From Pseudomonas entomophila (GTDB lineage Bacteria > Pseudomonadota > Gammaproteobacteria > Pseudomonadales > Pseudomonadaceae), in contig NZ_CP070982.1 of the NCBI RefSeq assembly GCF_018417595.1, positions 4,329,001 to 4,393,000 of the forward strand: a stretch of DNA of 64,000 nucleotides. Reading direction: 5' to 3'. Position 1 is the stretch's first letter. Each line of letters starts with the position of its first letter. Made by a program: the position numbers and the translations under genes. Below the pieces are notes generated by a model, which did not search any database, was not told where the DNA came from, and worked only from the letters and a program-made list of their open reading frames with translations. Shown piece after piece: positions 33,939 through 41,285 of the stretch.

Positions 33939-34766
33939 ATGAAGAAAACGGATTTCATGCTGTCATTCGTTGACCAGGCGCTGACCGATGTCCAGGACAA
34001 ACGGCTGGCCAGCGCCCTGAGAAAGGGCTTCGACGTTCACGACGACCTGCTCGGCGACTACCTGGACACCTACCAGCGCATCACCTCGCAGCCCTGGTCG
34101 CGCGACAGCCTGTGCACTTTCTTCTGCGGCTGGCGCAGCCCGGATGGCGCGGCCCACGCGGTGTCCAGCATCATCGTGCGGCTGCTGCAGGAGTCCGAGG
34201 CACTCGACGATGACCAGGGCCGCCTGCGCCTGCTGGAAGCCGCGCGCCACTGCGGCGAGATCATCGTCGAGGACATCGGCCTGGGCGAGATGCACGGCCA
34301 CCCGCACCACTCCAAGCTGTATGCGCGCATGGCCACGGCCATCTGCGGCTCGGACGACTGGCGCCTGCAGGACCGCTACCTGAACCCGGTGACCAAGGAG
34401 TTCTCCAGCTGGGTCGGCAGCAAGCGCCCGCTCGCCCCGCAACTGGTGGAAGCCATCGAAATGATGGCGATGACCGAGCTGTTCAACACCGGTGAATACA
34501 ACGTGATGACGCCGCTGTGGAAAGACTGGCTGAAGCAGGTGCAAGGCAAGCCCGCAGGCGAGGCGCACCGTATCGCCACCTTCCTCAGCGTGCATTGTGG
34601 CGCGGTCGAGGCCCAGCACTTCTTCCATGCCACCAGCGCCCTGGAGCTCTATTGCCAGGCCACGGCGCAGGCGCTCGACTACGCGCGGATCGAAGCATTG
34701 TCGCGCGAATACGTGCAACGCGCCTGCGAACACCTGCACAAGATGGAGTCGGTCCTGGCCGTCTGA
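33939..34766 (+). CDS. Heme-oxygenase-like diiron oxidase/oxygenase (HDO superfamily), substrate unknown
   Basis: A 275-residue all-helical protein (MKKTDFMLSFVDQALTDVQD start). It resembles the iron-containing redox enzymes with a heme-oxygenase fold that bind two non-heme irons, the group of UndA, BesC, SznF and MgoB. Candidate ligands are E111 and D112 in IIVEDIGLGEMHGHPHH with the following histidines (about 119-124), and H219, E224 and H227 in FLSVHCGAVEAQHFFH. Known members cleave C-C bonds, desaturate or N-oxygenate amino acids and fatty acids. Here it sits between an aminotransferase (34 bases) and a PEP mutase (26 bases), so the most economical reading is oxidation of a phosphono-amino acid. 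No heme-binding assignment is intended. The family call is by pattern and moderately secure; the reaction is open. Confidence 0.75.
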   Translation: MKKTDFMLSFVDQALTDVQDKRLASALRKGFDVHDDLLGDYLDTYQRITSQPWSRDSLCTFFCGWRSPDGAAHAVSSIIVRLLQESEALDDDQGRLRLLEAARHCGEIIVEDIGLGEMHGHPHHSKLYARMATAICGSDDWRLQDRYLNPVTKEFSSWVGSKRPLAPQLVEAIEMMAMTELFNTGEYNVMTPLWKDWLKQVQGKPAGEAHRIATFLSVHCGAVEAQHFFHATSALELYCQATAQALDYARIEALSREYVQRACEHLHKMESVLAV

Positions 34767-34792
34767 CACCCCCTGATCAAGGAAGTGGCCCC

Positions 34793-35683
34793 ATGAACAT
34801 CGTGAATCCCGATTCGCGCATCGACCTGCGCCAACTGTTCCATGACAAACCCTGCCTGCGCGTACTGGAAGCGCACAGCCCGATATCGGCCATGCTGGCC
34901 AAGAGCGTGCGCCTGGAGGCGCGCGGCGCCAGCTTGGGCTACGACGCCATCTGGTCCAGTTCGCTGACCGACTCGACCCAGCGCTGCCTGCCGGACATCG
35001 AGATCCTTTCGCCCAGCGACCGCCTCGAACGGCTCAACGAGATCCTCGGGGTGTGCGACCTGCCGCTGATCTACGACGCCGACACCGGCGGCAAGGTCGA
35101 GCACTTCGCCATCCATGTGCAATGGCTGGCGCGCGCCGGTGTCTCGGCGATCGTCATCGAAGACAAGTGCGGCTTGAAGAAGAACTCCCTGCTGGGCCTC
35201 TCGGTGCACCAGGAGCAGGAGACGGTGGAGCACTTCTGCGAAAAGATCAGGGCCGGCACGCAACACCGCCCCGGTGACCGGATGATGATCTTCGCCCGCT
35301 GCGAGAGCCTGATCCTGGAAAAAGGCCTGGAGGATGCCCTGGCCCGCTGCAGCGCCTACACCGAGGCCGGTGCCGATGGCATCATGATCCACAGCCGCAA
35401 GCGCAGTGGCGAGGAAATCCTCGAGTTCGCCCGGCGCTTCAAGCACCGCCACCCCGCCACGCCGCTGATCTGCGTGCCCACCAGCTACCCGCAACTGACG
35501 TTCTCGTGCCTGGCCGATGCGGGCTTCAACGCGGTGATCTACGCCAACCACATGTTGCGCGGCGCCTACTCGGCCATGCGCCAGGTGGCCACCAGCATCC
35601 TGGAGAACGACCGCGCCTACGAGATCGAGCCGGCCTGCATGCCCATCGACGAGATCCTCAGCCTGGTGCCGGGGACCCGCTGA
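34793..35683 (+). CDS. Phosphoenolpyruvate phosphomutase (PEP mutase), first step of phosphonate biosynthesis
   Basis: A 296-residue member of the isocitrate lyase/PEP mutase superfamily. It has the hallmark EDK-x5-NS at 123-132 (EDKCGLKKNS), the DADTGG magnesium site at 95-100, ARCESLIL, the GADGIMIHSRKRS loop, VPTSYPQ and VIYANHMLRGAYSAMRQVA. This set separates true C-P bond-forming mutases from isocitrate lyase, methylisocitrate lyase and oxaloacetate hydrolases. It converts PEP to phosphonopyruvate, an equilibrium that lies toward PEP, so a coupled second enzyme is required; no phosphonopyruvate decarboxylase is in the window, but an aminotransferase is. AAGGAAGTGGCCCC precedes the ATG. 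A strong hairpin follows the stop. Confidence 0.93.
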   Translation: MNIVNPDSRIDLRQLFHDKPCLRVLEAHSPISAMLAKSVRLEARGASLGYDAIWSSSLTDSTQRCLPDIEILSPSDRLERLNEILGVCDLPLIYDADTGGKVEHFAIHVQWLARAGVSAIVIEDKCGLKKNSLLGLSVHQEQETVEHFCEKIRAGTQHRPGDRMMIFARCESLILEKGLEDALARCSAYTEAGADGIMIHSRKRSGEEILEFARRFKHRHPATPLICVPTSYPQLTFSCLADAGFNAVIYANHMLRGAYSAMRQVATSILENDRAYEIEPACMPIDEILSLVPGTR

Positions 35684-35688
35684 GCCAC

Positions 35689-35724
35689 TTGCCGATGCCG
35701 GACGCAGCCGCCCGGCATCGGCGA
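35689..35724. terminator. Hairpin between the PEP mutase gene and the convergent LysR gene
   Basis: A 13-base stem with one mismatch, ttgccgatgccgg / ccggcatcggcga, fills most of the 49-base gap between the two stop codons. It probably ends both converging transcripts, though it lacks a long T-tract. Confidence 0.65.
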
Positions 35725-35732
35725 GCGCCTCC

Positions 35733-36617
35733 TCAGGCAGCGCTCAGGTAGGAGAGCAATTCGGTGACATGGCGGGGCATGCTGTCGCAGTGCCTGACCA
35801 GCATCATGTGATCCTGCCGCGCCCAGGCTTCCTCAAGGGGCCGCGTCACCAGCGCGCAGCAGCGCAGGTAGCGCTGCACCGCCGCGTCCGACGCGACACC
35901 GATGCCCACACCCTCGGCGACCATCCGGCAGAACGCTTCGCCCGTGGATACCTTGATCCTGAACTGCGCCTCGCTGCCATCGTCCCGTGCCTGCTCCTCG
36001 ATCAGCCGGCCCAGGGCGGTATCGCCGCACAGGCCCACCTGCGGGTGTCGCAGCACATCGCGCAGGCGTAGGGTCGCGGTATTGGCCAGCGGATGGCGCC
36101 GTGGCAGCACCACCACATAGTTGAGCACCGGCATGGCGATCGAGGCGCAGCCTTCCACCGGCACGCTGCCGGCCACCACGCCCATATCGACGGCCCCTTC
36201 CCGCACGCCCCGCACGATCTCCCCCGGGTTGCGCGCCTGCAGGTCGATGGCGATATGCGCATGCTCTGCCAGGTAGCGCACCAGCCGCTGCTGGGTGGAC
36301 TCGAAGGCGGTGAAGCCGTCGACGTACATGCGCATGCTGGCCACATCCTGTTCCTCGTGCCGCTCGAACTCGGCCTTGAGTACCTCCAGCTGGCCGAGGA
36401 TCTTGCGCGCATGGACCAGCAGCCGCCTGCCCGCCGCCGTCAGCACCAGGCCCTTGCTCTGGCGAAGGAACAGTCCCTCGCCCAGTTCGCCTTCCATCGA
36501 CTTGATGCGCATGCTCGCCGCGCCGGGTGACAGGCAGGCGCGCCGGGCGCCCTGGGTCAGGCTGGGCGACTCGGCAATCTTTATGAACAGCTTCAGATCA
36601 GTCAGGTCAAGGTTCAC
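35733..36617 (-). CDS. LysR-family regulator convergent with the phosphonate-type operon
   Basis: A 294-residue LysR protein with the helix-turn-helix at 6-65 (LKLFIKIAESPSLTQGARRA, SPGAASMRIKSME) and an effector-binding domain from about 90. It starts at a GTG with GGAAGAG a few bases upstream. Its 3' end faces the PEP mutase gene 49 bases away. There is no divergent partner nearby on the other side, so it may control the operon at 31444 in trans or an unlinked target. Effector unknown. Confidence 0.85.
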   Translation of the reverse strand: MNLDLTDLKLFIKIAESPSLTQGARRACLSPGAASMRIKSMEGELGEGLFLRQSKGLVLTAAGRRLLVHARKILGQLEVLKAEFERHEEQDVASMRMYVDGFTAFESTQQRLVRYLAEHAHIAIDLQARNPGEIVRGVREGAVDMGVVAGSVPVEGCASIAMPVLNYVVVLPRRHPLANTATLRLRDVLRHPQVGLCGDTALGRLIEEQARDDGSEAQFRIKVSTGEAFCRMVAEGVGIGVASDAAVQRYLRCCALVTRPLEEAWARQDHMMLVRHCDSMPRHVTELLSYLSAA

Positions 36618-36733
36618 GGTCTCTTCCTTGTATTGTTGTTCACGTCCATTGCAAGACTGGCGATCTTGAGGTCACCTGCGCCTATCTTGCCCCTGGCCTG
36701 CTCCGTGGGCCAACCCTGGCGCCGGAAAAGACG

Positions 36734-36756
36734 AAGGCGCCCACTGGGGGCGCCTT
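36734..36756 (-). terminator. Terminator after the EamA transporter gene
   Basis: A perfect nine-pair stem, aaggcgccc / gggcgcctt, lies 20 bases after the leftward transporter stop and is followed on that strand by CGTCTTTTCC. Confidence 0.75.
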
Positions 36757-36775
36757 CAATGTGATGCTTGGTCGA

Positions 36776-37657
36776 TCAGCGCGACGATATCGCTCCAGGT
36801 ATTGGCGCGCGCTGGCCACCCAAGCGGCTCAGCCACACCGACGCCAGGATGATCGATCCTCCAATGGCCAGGCGCCCCAGCGGTTCGTCCTGGTTCCAGA
36901 TCAGCAGGTTCAGCAACAGCCCCACCGGCACATGCAGGTTGTTCATCACCGCCAAGGTGCCACCGGACACCAGGCAGGCACCCTTGTTCCACCAGTACAA
37001 CCCCAGCGCGGTCGGGCACAGGCCGAGGAACAGCAGCACCAGCCATTGGGTGTTGGTACTCGGCAGGTGCTGGGCGTTGCCGAACAGCAGGAAGGCCGGC
37101 AGCACCACGATCAGCGCGCCCAGGTAGAAGTAGCCGAAGCGCCGGTAATGCGGCAGGTTGCTGGGGTGGCGGGCGACCAGATGGCGGTACAGCACTTGGC
37201 CGGCGGCGTAGGTGAAGTTGGCCAGTTGCAGCAGCAGGAAGCCCATGAAGAACTCGCCCGAGATGGTGTCGAAGCGGATCACCGCCGCGCCGGCCACCGC
37301 CACCAGCGCGGCGAGCAGCGCCCACGGGTTGAAGCGCCGATTCAAGGCGTCCTCGATCAGCGTGACGTGCAAGGGGGTGAGGATGGTGAACAGCAGCACC
37401 TCGGGCACGGTGAGCACGCGGAAGCTCAGGTACAGGCAGACGTAGGTGATGCCGTACTGTAGCGCGCCGATCAACAGCATCGAACGCAGGAAGCGCGGTT
37501 CGACCTGGCGCCAGCGGGTCAGCGGCAGGAACACCAGGCCGGCCAGCACCACCCGGGCGAGCACGGCGAAGTAGCTGTCGACATGGCCGGCCAGGTATTC
37601 GCCGATCAGGTTGAAGGAGAACGCCTGGATCAGCGCGACGATTATCAGGTAGCCCAT
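36776..37657 (-). CDS. EamA/DMT-family carboxylate/amino acid/amine transporter
   Basis: A 293-residue inner-membrane protein with ten predicted helices in two EamA halves. It begins MGYLIIVALIQAFSFNLIGE and contains FRVLTVPEVLLFTILTPLHV and GLYWWNKGACLVSGGTLAVM, typical of the carboxylate/amino acid/amine transporter subgroup. It is monocistronic with its own terminator. It could export metabolites but lies outside the PEP-mutase operon, separated by the LysR gene. Confidence 0.85.
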   Translation of the reverse strand: MGYLIIVALIQAFSFNLIGEYLAGHVDSYFAVLARVVLAGLVFLPLTRWRQVEPRFLRSMLLIGALQYGITYVCLYLSFRVLTVPEVLLFTILTPLHVTLIEDALNRRFNPWALLAALVAVAGAAVIRFDTISGEFFMGFLLLQLANFTYAAGQVLYRHLVARHPSNLPHYRRFGYFYLGALIVVLPAFLLFGNAQHLPSTNTQWLVLLFLGLCPTALGLYWWNKGACLVSGGTLAVMNNLHVPVGLLLNLLIWNQDEPLGRLAIGGSIILASVWLSRLGGQRAPIPGAISSR

Positions 37658-37734
37658 GGTTGGCCCTCGTGGATCAAGGCGGGGACCTTAGCGGGTTGGG
37701 CCCGGGCAGTTCAACCATGGAGATTGTGCGTGTG

Positions 37735-37762
37735 TTCGCCGGCAAGCCAGCTCCTACAGGGG
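37735..37762. repeat. Single REP-type half element
   Basis: gttcgccggcaagccagctc followed by ctacaggg is one arm of the P. putida-type REP, placed between the azoR terminator and the EamA promoter region. No inverted partner is adjacent. Confidence 0.6.
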
Positions 37763-37780
37763 GCGTGCCGGCAAACCATG

Positions 37781-37808
37781 AAAAAGCCCGGCCATCGATT
37801 GGCCGGGC
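37781..37808 (-). terminator. Intrinsic terminator after azoR
   Basis: On the minus strand a perfect nine-pair stem, gcccggcca / tggccgggc, is followed by TTTTTCATGG. It lies about 50 bases after the azoR stop. Confidence 0.85.
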
Positions 37809-37858
37809 AGGCACACCCAAAGGAGCAACAAGGTGTCAGGTTGGGAATTCGTCGCGGA

Positions 37859-38458
37859 TCAGGCCACCGCGGCCAGCTTGGCCTTGGCCTGGTTCAGCCC
37901 CTTCTCGTGGAACTCGCCGCTCATGTTCAGGCCTTCGGCGTGGATGAAGTCGACGTCATGGATGCCGATGAAGGCCATCACCTGGCGCAGGTAGGGTTCC
38001 TGGTGGTCACTGCTGGCGCCGGCATGGATGCCTCCACGGGCGGTCAGGACGATGGCGCGCTTGCCGTTCAACAGGCCTTGCGGGCCGGTCGGGGTGTACT
38101 TGAAGGTGATGCCGGCGCGCAGCACGTGGTCCAGCCAGGCCTTGAGGGTGCTGGGGATGGTGAAGTTGTACATCGGCGCGGCCATCACCAGCACGTCGGC
38201 AGCCAGCAGTTCGTCGGTCAGGGCGTTGGAGCGGGCCAGGGCATCCACCTCGGCGGCGCTGCGCTGATCTTCTGGCTTCATCCAGCCGCCCAGCAGGTCG
38301 GCGTCCAGGTGCGGCACCGGGTTCACCGCCAGGTCACGCACGGTGATCTCGTCCGCCGGGTGCGCCGCCTGCCACTGCTGGATGAAATCGCGGGTCAGTT
38401 GACGGGAAACGGAATCCTGCTGGCGGGCGCTGCTTTCGATGATCAGTACGCGGGACAT
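37859..38458 (-). CDS. azoR: FMN-dependent NADH:quinone/azo reductase
   Basis: A 199-residue flavodoxin-like enzyme that reduces quinones and azo compounds with NADH via FMN. Visible features are the phosphate-binding N-terminus (VLIIESSARQQDSVSRQLTR), the APMYNFTIPSTLKAWLDHVL loop that holds the flavin, TARGG near 140 and the C-terminal FIGIHDVDFIHAEGLN. Length matches the AzoR family. It is monocistronic with its own terminator. Confidence 0.93.
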   Translation of the reverse strand: MSRVLIIESSARQQDSVSRQLTRDFIQQWQAAHPADEITVRDLAVNPVPHLDADLLGGWMKPEDQRSAAEVDALARSNALTDELLAADVLVMAAPMYNFTIPSTLKAWLDHVLRAGITFKYTPTGPQGLLNGKRAIVLTARGGIHAGASSDHQEPYLRQVMAFIGIHDVDFIHAEGLNMSGEFHEKGLNQAKAKLAAVA

Positions 38459-38568
38459 GGGGTGCCTCCATCGGCGGTAAGGGGTGGCGATTCGATGGAG
38501 GTGAGATTAAGGGTTGACCTATCGATAAAAAAGCGTAAAAAGTGGGATCAATCTATCGATTAATCCGT

Positions 38569-38883
38569 TTATTCCGCTTTGCAGTCCAGCAGGATGCGCA
38601 GCTTGATGATCTGCCGGTTGAACTTGGCGGTCACATCCACGCTCTTGCCGGCCGGCACGTTGACCCTGCGCACCCGTGGCGCCTCGGGGCCGTTGCGGAA
38701 CATGACCTTGCAGGCCGCCGGCACCTGCCCGTAGTTGTTCAGGGTGATGGCACCGATGTCGTAGGCCGTGTCATAGGCGGTGTAGTCGACCTTGACCCCG
38801 GTCAGCTCCTTCTCCACGTCGATGGGGTAAGCCATGGCGGTGAAGGGCAGGCACAACAGCAAAGCCGCACAACATTTCTTCAT
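38569..38883 (-). CDS. Small secreted protein, conserved in Pseudomonas, function unknown
   Basis: A 104-residue protein with a signal peptide (MKKCCAALLLCLPFTAMA) and a beta-rich mature domain: YDIGAITLNNYGQVPAACKV, VNVPAGKSVDVTAKFNRQII. Two mature cysteines could pair. GGAGAG lies upstream of the ATG. Homologs in Pseudomonas are often labelled 3-phosphoglycerate kinase, which must be a naming error since the protein is far too small and exported. Divergent from the LysR gene at 38934. Confidence 0.8.
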   Translation of the reverse strand: MKKCCAALLLCLPFTAMAYPIDVEKELTGVKVDYTAYDTAYDIGAITLNNYGQVPAACKVMFRNGPEAPRVRRVNVPAGKSVDVTAKFNRQIIKLRILLDCKAE

Positions 38884-38933
38884 ACGGGCGCTCTCCTTGA
38901 GAAGAGCGCAGCTTAGGACAACAGGAGCCCTAG

Positions 38934-39857
38934 ATGAAAGCGCCGCGCGTAACCCTGGATCAGTGGCGGACCCTGCAGGCGGTGGTCGACCATGGCGGGT
39001 TCGCCCAGGCCGCCGAGGCCCTGCACCGCTCGCAGTCGTCGGTGAGCTACACCGTGGCGCGGATGCAGGAGCAGCTGGGCGTGCCGCTGCTGCGCATCGA
39101 TGGGCGCAAGGCGGTGCTGACCGAAGCTGGCAACGTGCTGCTGCGCCGCTCGCGGCAGTTGGTCAAGCAGGCCAGCCAGCTGGAAGACCTGGCCCACCAC
39201 ATGGAGCAGGGCTGGGAAGCCGAGGTGCGCCTGGTGGTCGACGCCGCCTACCCCAGCGCTCGTCTGGTGCGCGCCCTGGCCGCCTTCATGCCGCAGAGCC
39301 GTGGTTGCCGGGTGCGGCTGCGTGAAGAGGTGTTGTCCGGGGTCGAAGAGGTGCTGCACGAAGGCATCGCAGATCTCGCCATCAGCAGCTTCAACATCGG
39401 CGGCTACCTGGGCACCGAGCTGAGCCCGGTGGAGTTCATCGCCGTCGCCCACCCCGAACACGCCCTGCACCGCACCGGCCGCGAGATCACCTTCCAGGAC
39501 CTGGAAAGCCAGCTGCAGGTGGTGATCCGCGACTCTGGCCGCGCGCAACCCCGTGACGTCGGCTGGCTGGGCGCCGAGCAGCGCTGGACGGTAGGCAGCC
39601 TGGGCACCGCCGCCACCTTCGTCAGCAGCGGCCTGGGCTTTGCCTGGCTCCCCCGGCACATGATCGAGCGCGAGCTGCGCGAAGGCGTGCTCAAGCCCTT
39701 GCCGCTGGACCAGGGTGGCAGCCGCCATCCACTGTTCTACCTTTATTCGAGCAAGGAAAAGACCCTGGGTCCGGCCACGCAGATCCTCATCGAGTTGCTG
39801 CGCAACTTCGATACCGCGCCCCTGGACGTGCCCTTCGCTGCCCCCCCGCAAGCCTGA
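38934..39857 (+). CDS. LysR-family transcriptional regulator
   Basis: A 307-residue LysR protein with the helix-turn-helix in the first 65 residues (LDQWRTLQAVVDHGGFAQAA, RSQSSVSYTVARMQ) and an effector domain with the conserved GLGFAWLPRHMIERELREG loop near 240. It is divergent from the small secreted protein and 13 bases upstream of an alpha/beta hydrolase on the same strand, so it may be cotranscribed with it. Target and effector unknown. Confidence 0.87.
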   Translation: MKAPRVTLDQWRTLQAVVDHGGFAQAAEALHRSQSSVSYTVARMQEQLGVPLLRIDGRKAVLTEAGNVLLRRSRQLVKQASQLEDLAHHMEQGWEAEVRLVVDAAYPSARLVRALAAFMPQSRGCRVRLREEVLSGVEEVLHEGIADLAISSFNIGGYLGTELSPVEFIAVAHPEHALHRTGREITFQDLESQLQVVIRDSGRAQPRDVGWLGAEQRWTVGSLGTAATFVSSGLGFAWLPRHMIERELREGVLKPLPLDQGGSRHPLFYLYSSKEKTLGPATQILIELLRNFDTAPLDVPFAAPPQA

Positions 39858-39870
39858 GAGGACCGCGCCC

Positions 39871-40683
39871 ATGGCCTGTTTCGAACATGACGGTTGCCTG
39901 CTGCACTACGAGGAACATGGCCAGGGCGAGCCCCTGGTGCTGCTGCACGGCCTGGGCTCGAGCAGCCAGGACTGGGAGCTGCAGGTGCCCGAGTTCAGCC
40001 GCCACTACCGGGTGATCCTCATGGATATCCGTGGCCATGGCCAATCCGCCAAGCCGCGACGCGGCTACCGGATCAAGACCTTCAGCGAAGACCTGCTGGC
40101 CCTGCTCAAGCACCTGGGCACCGGCCCGGTGCATTTCGTCGGGCTGTCGATGGGGGGCATGGTCGGCTTCCAGTTCGCCGTCGACCACCCCGACTGGCTG
40201 CGCAGCCTGTGCATCGTCAACAGCGCCCCGCAGGTCAAGCGCCGCACCCGCAGCGACTGGATCTGGTGGCTCAAGCGCTGGGGCCTGGCGCGCCTGCTCA
40301 GCGTCGAGACGGTGGGCAAGGGCCTGGCCCAGCGGCTGTTCCCCAAGCCCGGGCAAAGCGAACTGCGGCGCAAGATGGCCGAACGCTGGGCACGCAACGA
40401 CAAGCGCGCCTACCTCAAGAGCTTCGACGCCATCGTCGACTGGGGCGTGCAGGAACGCATCGGCCAGATCCGTTGTCCGACGCTGGTGATCGCCGCCGAC
40501 CACGATTACACCCCGGTACAACTCAAGGCGCGTTATGTTGCCCTGATGCCCAACGCCAGGCTGGCGGTGATCGACGATTCACGGCACGCTACACCCCTCG
40601 ATCAACCCGAGGTCTTCAACCTCACCCTGCTGCAGTTCCTCGCAGCCGCCTCCACCTCTCAAGGATCTTTGAGCCCATGCTGA
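39871..40683 (+). CDS. Alpha/beta-hydrolase fold esterase-like enzyme
   Basis: A 270-residue hydrolase with the oxyanion loop [13 protein letters not shown], the DIRGHGQS strand, the nucleophile elbow GLSMGG (serine at about 94), a late acid residue in [10 protein letters not shown] and the catalytic histidine in [19 protein letters not shown] precedes the ATG. It follows a LysR gene by 13 bases and overlaps the cyclophilin start by 7 bases, so these genes are likely cotranscribed. Substrate not deducible. Confidence 0.87.
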   Translation: MACFEHDGCLLHYEEHGQGEPLVLLHGLGSSSQDWELQVPEFSRHYRVILMDIRGHGQSAKPRRGYRIKTFSEDLLALLKHLGTGPVHFVGLSMGGMVGFQFAVDHPDWLRSLCIVNSAPQVKRRTRSDWIWWLKRWGLARLLSVETVGKGLAQRLFPKPGQSELRRKMAERWARNDKRAYLKSFDAIVDWGVQERIGQIRCPTLVIAADHDYTPVQLKARYVALMPNARLAVIDDSRHATPLDQPEVFNLTLLQFLAAASTSQGSLSPC

Positions 40684-41234
40684 AAAAACTTCTGCTCACC
40701 GCCTGCTCGGTCGCCTTCGCCACCAGCGTCATGGCCTCCGACAAGACCCCGCACGTTGAGCTGGTCACCAGCTTTGGCAAAATCGAGATCGAGCTGAACG
40801 CTGAAAAAGCACCGATCAGCACGAAGAACTTCCTCCAGTACGTCGACAGCGGCTTCTACAACAACACCATCTTCCACCGCGTGATCCCGGGCTTCATGGT
40901 CCAGGGTGGCGGCTTCACCGACCAGATGGTGCAGAAGAACACCAAGGACCCGATCCGCAACGAAGCCAGCAACGGCCTGCAGAACACCCGTGGCACCCTG
41001 TCCATGGCCCGTACCTCCGACCCGAACTCGGCCACCAGCCAGTTCTTCATCAACGTCGCCGACAACGACTTCCTCAACCCGGGCCGCGACCGTGGCTACG
41101 CGGTGTTCGGCAAAGTCACCAAGGGCATGGAAGTGGTCGACCAGATCGTCAACTCGCCGACCACCGTCAAGAAAGGCATGCGCGATGTCCCGGCGGACCC
41201 GGTGTACATCAAGTCGGCCAAACGCATCGACTGA
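40677..41234 (+). CDS. ppiA: Periplasmic peptidyl-prolyl cis-trans isomerase (cyclophilin type)
   Basis: A 185-residue protein with a signal peptide ([20 protein letters not shown]) and a full bacterial cyclophilin domain: [33 protein letters not shown] with the catalytic arginine, [26 protein letters not shown] and [17 protein letters not shown]. It assists folding of exported proteins. It starts 7 bases inside the end of the hydrolase gene, implying translational coupling. An AAGGATCTTTGAGCCC site precedes the ATG. Confidence 0.93.
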   Translation: MLKKLLLTACSVAFATSVMASDKTPHVELVTSFGKIEIELNAEKAPISTKNFLQYVDSGFYNNTIFHRVIPGFMVQGGGFTDQMVQKNTKDPIRNEASNGLQNTRGTLSMARTSDPNSATSQFFINVADNDFLNPGRDRGYAVFGKVTKGMEVVDQIVNSPTTVKKGMRDVPADPVYIKSAKRID

Positions 41235-41285
41235 CCACGCGCCGCACAGGGACGTGGGTCGGGTCACACAGGAGTCTTGTCACCC

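Noticed and set aside
33939..34766. True heme oxygenase or TenA thiaminase
   Set aside because: The paired carboxylate/histidine clusters fit the non-heme diiron branch, and there are no heme-uptake or thiamine genes nearby.
34793..35683. Isocitrate lyase, methylisocitrate lyase or oxaloacetate decarboxylase instead of PEP mutase
   Set aside because: The EDK-x5-NS motif and the downstream VIYANHMLR region are those of C-P forming mutases; the lyase KKCGH motif is absent.
36776..37657. EamA transporter as part of the phosphonate-type operon
   Set aside because: It lies beyond the convergent LysR gene and has its own terminator, so cotranscription is not possible.
38569..38883. 3-phosphoglycerate kinase name carried by homologs of the small secreted protein
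   Set aside because: The product is 104 residues with a signal peptide and has no kinase motif.
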